Shown here: in pieces, positions 62,871-64,000 of the stretch
Numbering within the stretch: the stretch's first letter is position 1
Layout: each line of letters begins with the position of its first letter
NCBI GenBank assembly: GCA_903896675.1
Contig: CAITYU010000377.1
Span: forward strand, 25,713 to 89,712
Length of the DNA stretch: 64,000 nucleotides
Source: an uncultured Planctomycetaceae bacterium
GTDB taxonomy: Bacteria; Planctomycetota; Planctomycetia; Planctomycetales; Planctomycetaceae
Direction of reading: 5' to 3'
Notes under the pieces: model-generated
Told to the model about the DNA's origin: nothing
What the model saw: the letters and a program-made list of their open reading frames with translations, nothing else
The model's database searches: none
Translations under genes and position numbers: made by a program

Positions 62871-63371
62871 TTATCTGCGACTTCGCTGAGGCGCTGGAGC
62901 AGACTGCAGTCTGCGGGAGGCGACCGGGCTGGCAGGTTGTGCGGTTGTCGCGGACTTCCAGCCGATAGGCTGAACGGGTCGCGTGGCTGCAGCATCATTG
63001 TTGCGTGGAATCGTGAGAGGTGCGTTCTGGGAGCGGATGTGGGGTTGTCCTTCGAGGTAGTTGCCCCGGTAGCGATTCCAGAACTGCTGAGAATAGGGCA
63101 TTCCCAGTGGTGCGCCCCAGCCGCCGGCAATCTGTGACTGGGCAGCGACGTGCTTGTAGTTGTAAGGGCGGAAACTGGCGTAGCCGCCGTAGGATGGATA
63201 ACGCTGGAAGTGACCGTGGATCCAGGTGTCCTGCTGGTCGAACGGGTAGAGGTCAACGCCGGTACTGGGTGCGCTGGACCACATACCGGGATCTGCATAC
63301 ATCATCTGGGCAGCGGCATCAGAGGATGCCAGCAGCATCATAACAACTGTCAGACAGCAATTTCTGACCAT
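62871..63371 (-). CDS. small secreted protein, planctomycete type
   Basis: A 166-residue protein with a signal peptide (about 1-21). The body has PFDQQDTWIHGHFQRYP, a FRPYNYKHVAAQSQ stretch, and GMPYSQQFWNRY, which I recall as typical of small exported planctomycete proteins of unknown role; it has no recognisable domain. The C-terminal 50 residues are Pro/Ala/Arg-rich. ATG 63371 follows GGGAGGG at good spacing. It is only two bases upstream of gcvT, an odd pairing that suggests a shared transcript. Confidence 0.7.
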   Translation of the reverse strand: MVRNCCLTVVMMLLASSDAAAQMMYADPGMWSSAPSTGVDLYPFDQQDTWIHGHFQRYPSYGGYASFRPYNYKHVAAQSQIAGGWGAPLGMPYSQQFWNRYRGNYLEGQPHIRSQNAPLTIPRNNDAAATRPVQPIGWKSATTAQPASPVASRRLQSAPAPQRSRR

Positions 63372-63686
63372 GGAATCCCTCCCACACACCGCAGCGACTC
63401 ATTGAGGCACAGCATCAGCAGTTGCATCTGCCGCGGCACCCTCGTTTGATCGGGTGTTCCGCATTCACTGTCTGCAGTAACCTGAGAAAATTGCTGAGGC
63501 GGGTGCTGGATTTGCGGGAACAGCTTTCGAGAACTCTCTGATCGTCAAACTTTAACCCGCAGACTTCGTGCAGATTCGGGAAATTCGTGCTGAATTTTCC
63601 GGCGGCTTCGAAATGCGGTGGTATAGAAAGGCTGGCGGTGCTGCGCGCGGTACCGTGTCTTTCCGTCGTGGATAAGGAGGTTGCAG
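63372..63686. other. divergent intergenic region
   Basis: About 315 bases between two secreted-protein genes transcribed away from each other. It must contain both promoters. I see TATAGA at 63622-63627 without a good -35. Just before the right-hand gene there is AAGGAGG (63674-63680). Confidence 0.45.
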
Positions 63687-64000
63687 ATGAAGAGCTTCAG
63701 GTATTTGACGGTTTTTGGTCTGGCAGCGATTCTGGCGATGAGCAGCGGATTGGAAGTGCGGCGGTTGGTCGCGGGTGACTGTGGTTGCCGTCGGCCAGCA
63801 CCGCTGATCCCATATGCGTCATCTGCGGTGTTTCCTGTGGCGGTACCATTACCGGTGCTGATGCCGGGGTGTCCATGTGCCGGTGGCCTGCAGCTGGCAC
63901 ACTCTGGATATGCATGGCCAGGAGGGGGCTGGTTTTCTGACGGCGTTGTGCTGCAGCCTGGGATTTCATCGCTGCCGGCCGTTCCTGCGTGGCCCGGATC
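63687..64000 (+). CDS. secreted cysteine-containing protein, cut by the window end
   Basis: An open frame from ATG 63687 running off the window (at least 104 residues). It has a strong AAGGAGG ribosome binding site six bases upstream and a signal peptide (KSFRYLTVFGLAAILAMSS). The visible body contains CGCR and CPC, several prolines, and LMPGCPCAGG. It has no stop in the window. No family is recognised; it could be a small envelope protein. Confidence 0.75.
   Translation, partial: MKSFRYLTVFGLAAILAMSSGLEVRRLVAGDCGCRRPAPLIPYASSAVFPVAVPLPVLMPGCPCAGGLQLAHSGYAWPGGGWFSDGVVLQPGISSLPAVPAWPG

Overview
This 64 kb window reads as chromosomal DNA from a planctomycete (phylum Planctomycetota, probably order Planctomycetales). 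The reasons are five DUF1501 proteins with Tat-like leaders, a DUF1549/DUF1553 protein, PVC-type heme-binding dehydrogenase and WD40-cytochrome proteins, the futalosine menaquinone genes mqnE and mqnP, and many secreted proteins. Base composition is uniformly GC-rich (I did not compute a figure). I see no phage, transposase, CRISPR array, rRNA or convincing tRNA. Genus cannot be fixed from the sequence alone.

Layout. 0-6.1 kb: a DUF1501 protein, alpha-glucan phosphorylase, a 33-residue basic protein with its own terminator, an NhaR-type regulator, and two translationally coupled cytochrome c'-like proteins. 6.4-12.2 kb: minus-strand block of mqnE, mqnP, a ThiF/MoeB-like enzyme, an N,N-dimethylformamidase-like protein, a zinc-ribbon peptide and pgsA. 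12.6-16.9 kb: MFS transporter, a secreted zincin with a lectin-like tail, and a GntP-family permease, followed by a convergent methyltransferase. 18.1-28.9 kb: a plus-strand run of five exported proteins (DUF1549/1553, DUF1501, pre-peptidase-domain protein, PVC dehydrogenase with heme domain, sialidase-SGNH fusion). This run looks like a degradative surface or periplasmic module for complex polysaccharides, but its substrate is unknown. 28.9-36.0 kb: a heptamer tandem repeat, D-lactate dehydrogenase-like enzyme, EamA transporter, glmM-like mutase, SDR, and an SGNH hydrolase. 36.1-49.8 kb: CCA-adding enzyme, recQ, three DUF1501 genes, a VKOR-like protein and a 1624-residue cytochrome-WD40 protein. 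50.5-61.8 kb: FHA protein, a small conserved-looking protein, a structured leader or ncRNA, then nusA-infB-rbfA, an endonuclease III-fold protein lacking catalytic features, a TPR protein and ruvB. 61.8-64 kb: gcvT and two secreted proteins, the last cut by the window edge.

Most interesting: between the FHA region and nusA there is a near-consensus promoter, about 200 nt of nested hairpins, and a strong intrinsic terminator ending 29 bases before the nusA start codon. This is either a separate small RNA gene or a transcription attenuator controlling nusA-infB-rbfA. It matches no riboswitch class I can recognise. Other notable items are the sialidase-SGNH fusion, the zincin with PA-IL-like domain, the catalytically degenerate HhH protein with a Lys/Ala/Pro tail in the translation operon, and the coiled-coil-interrupted WD40 cytochrome.
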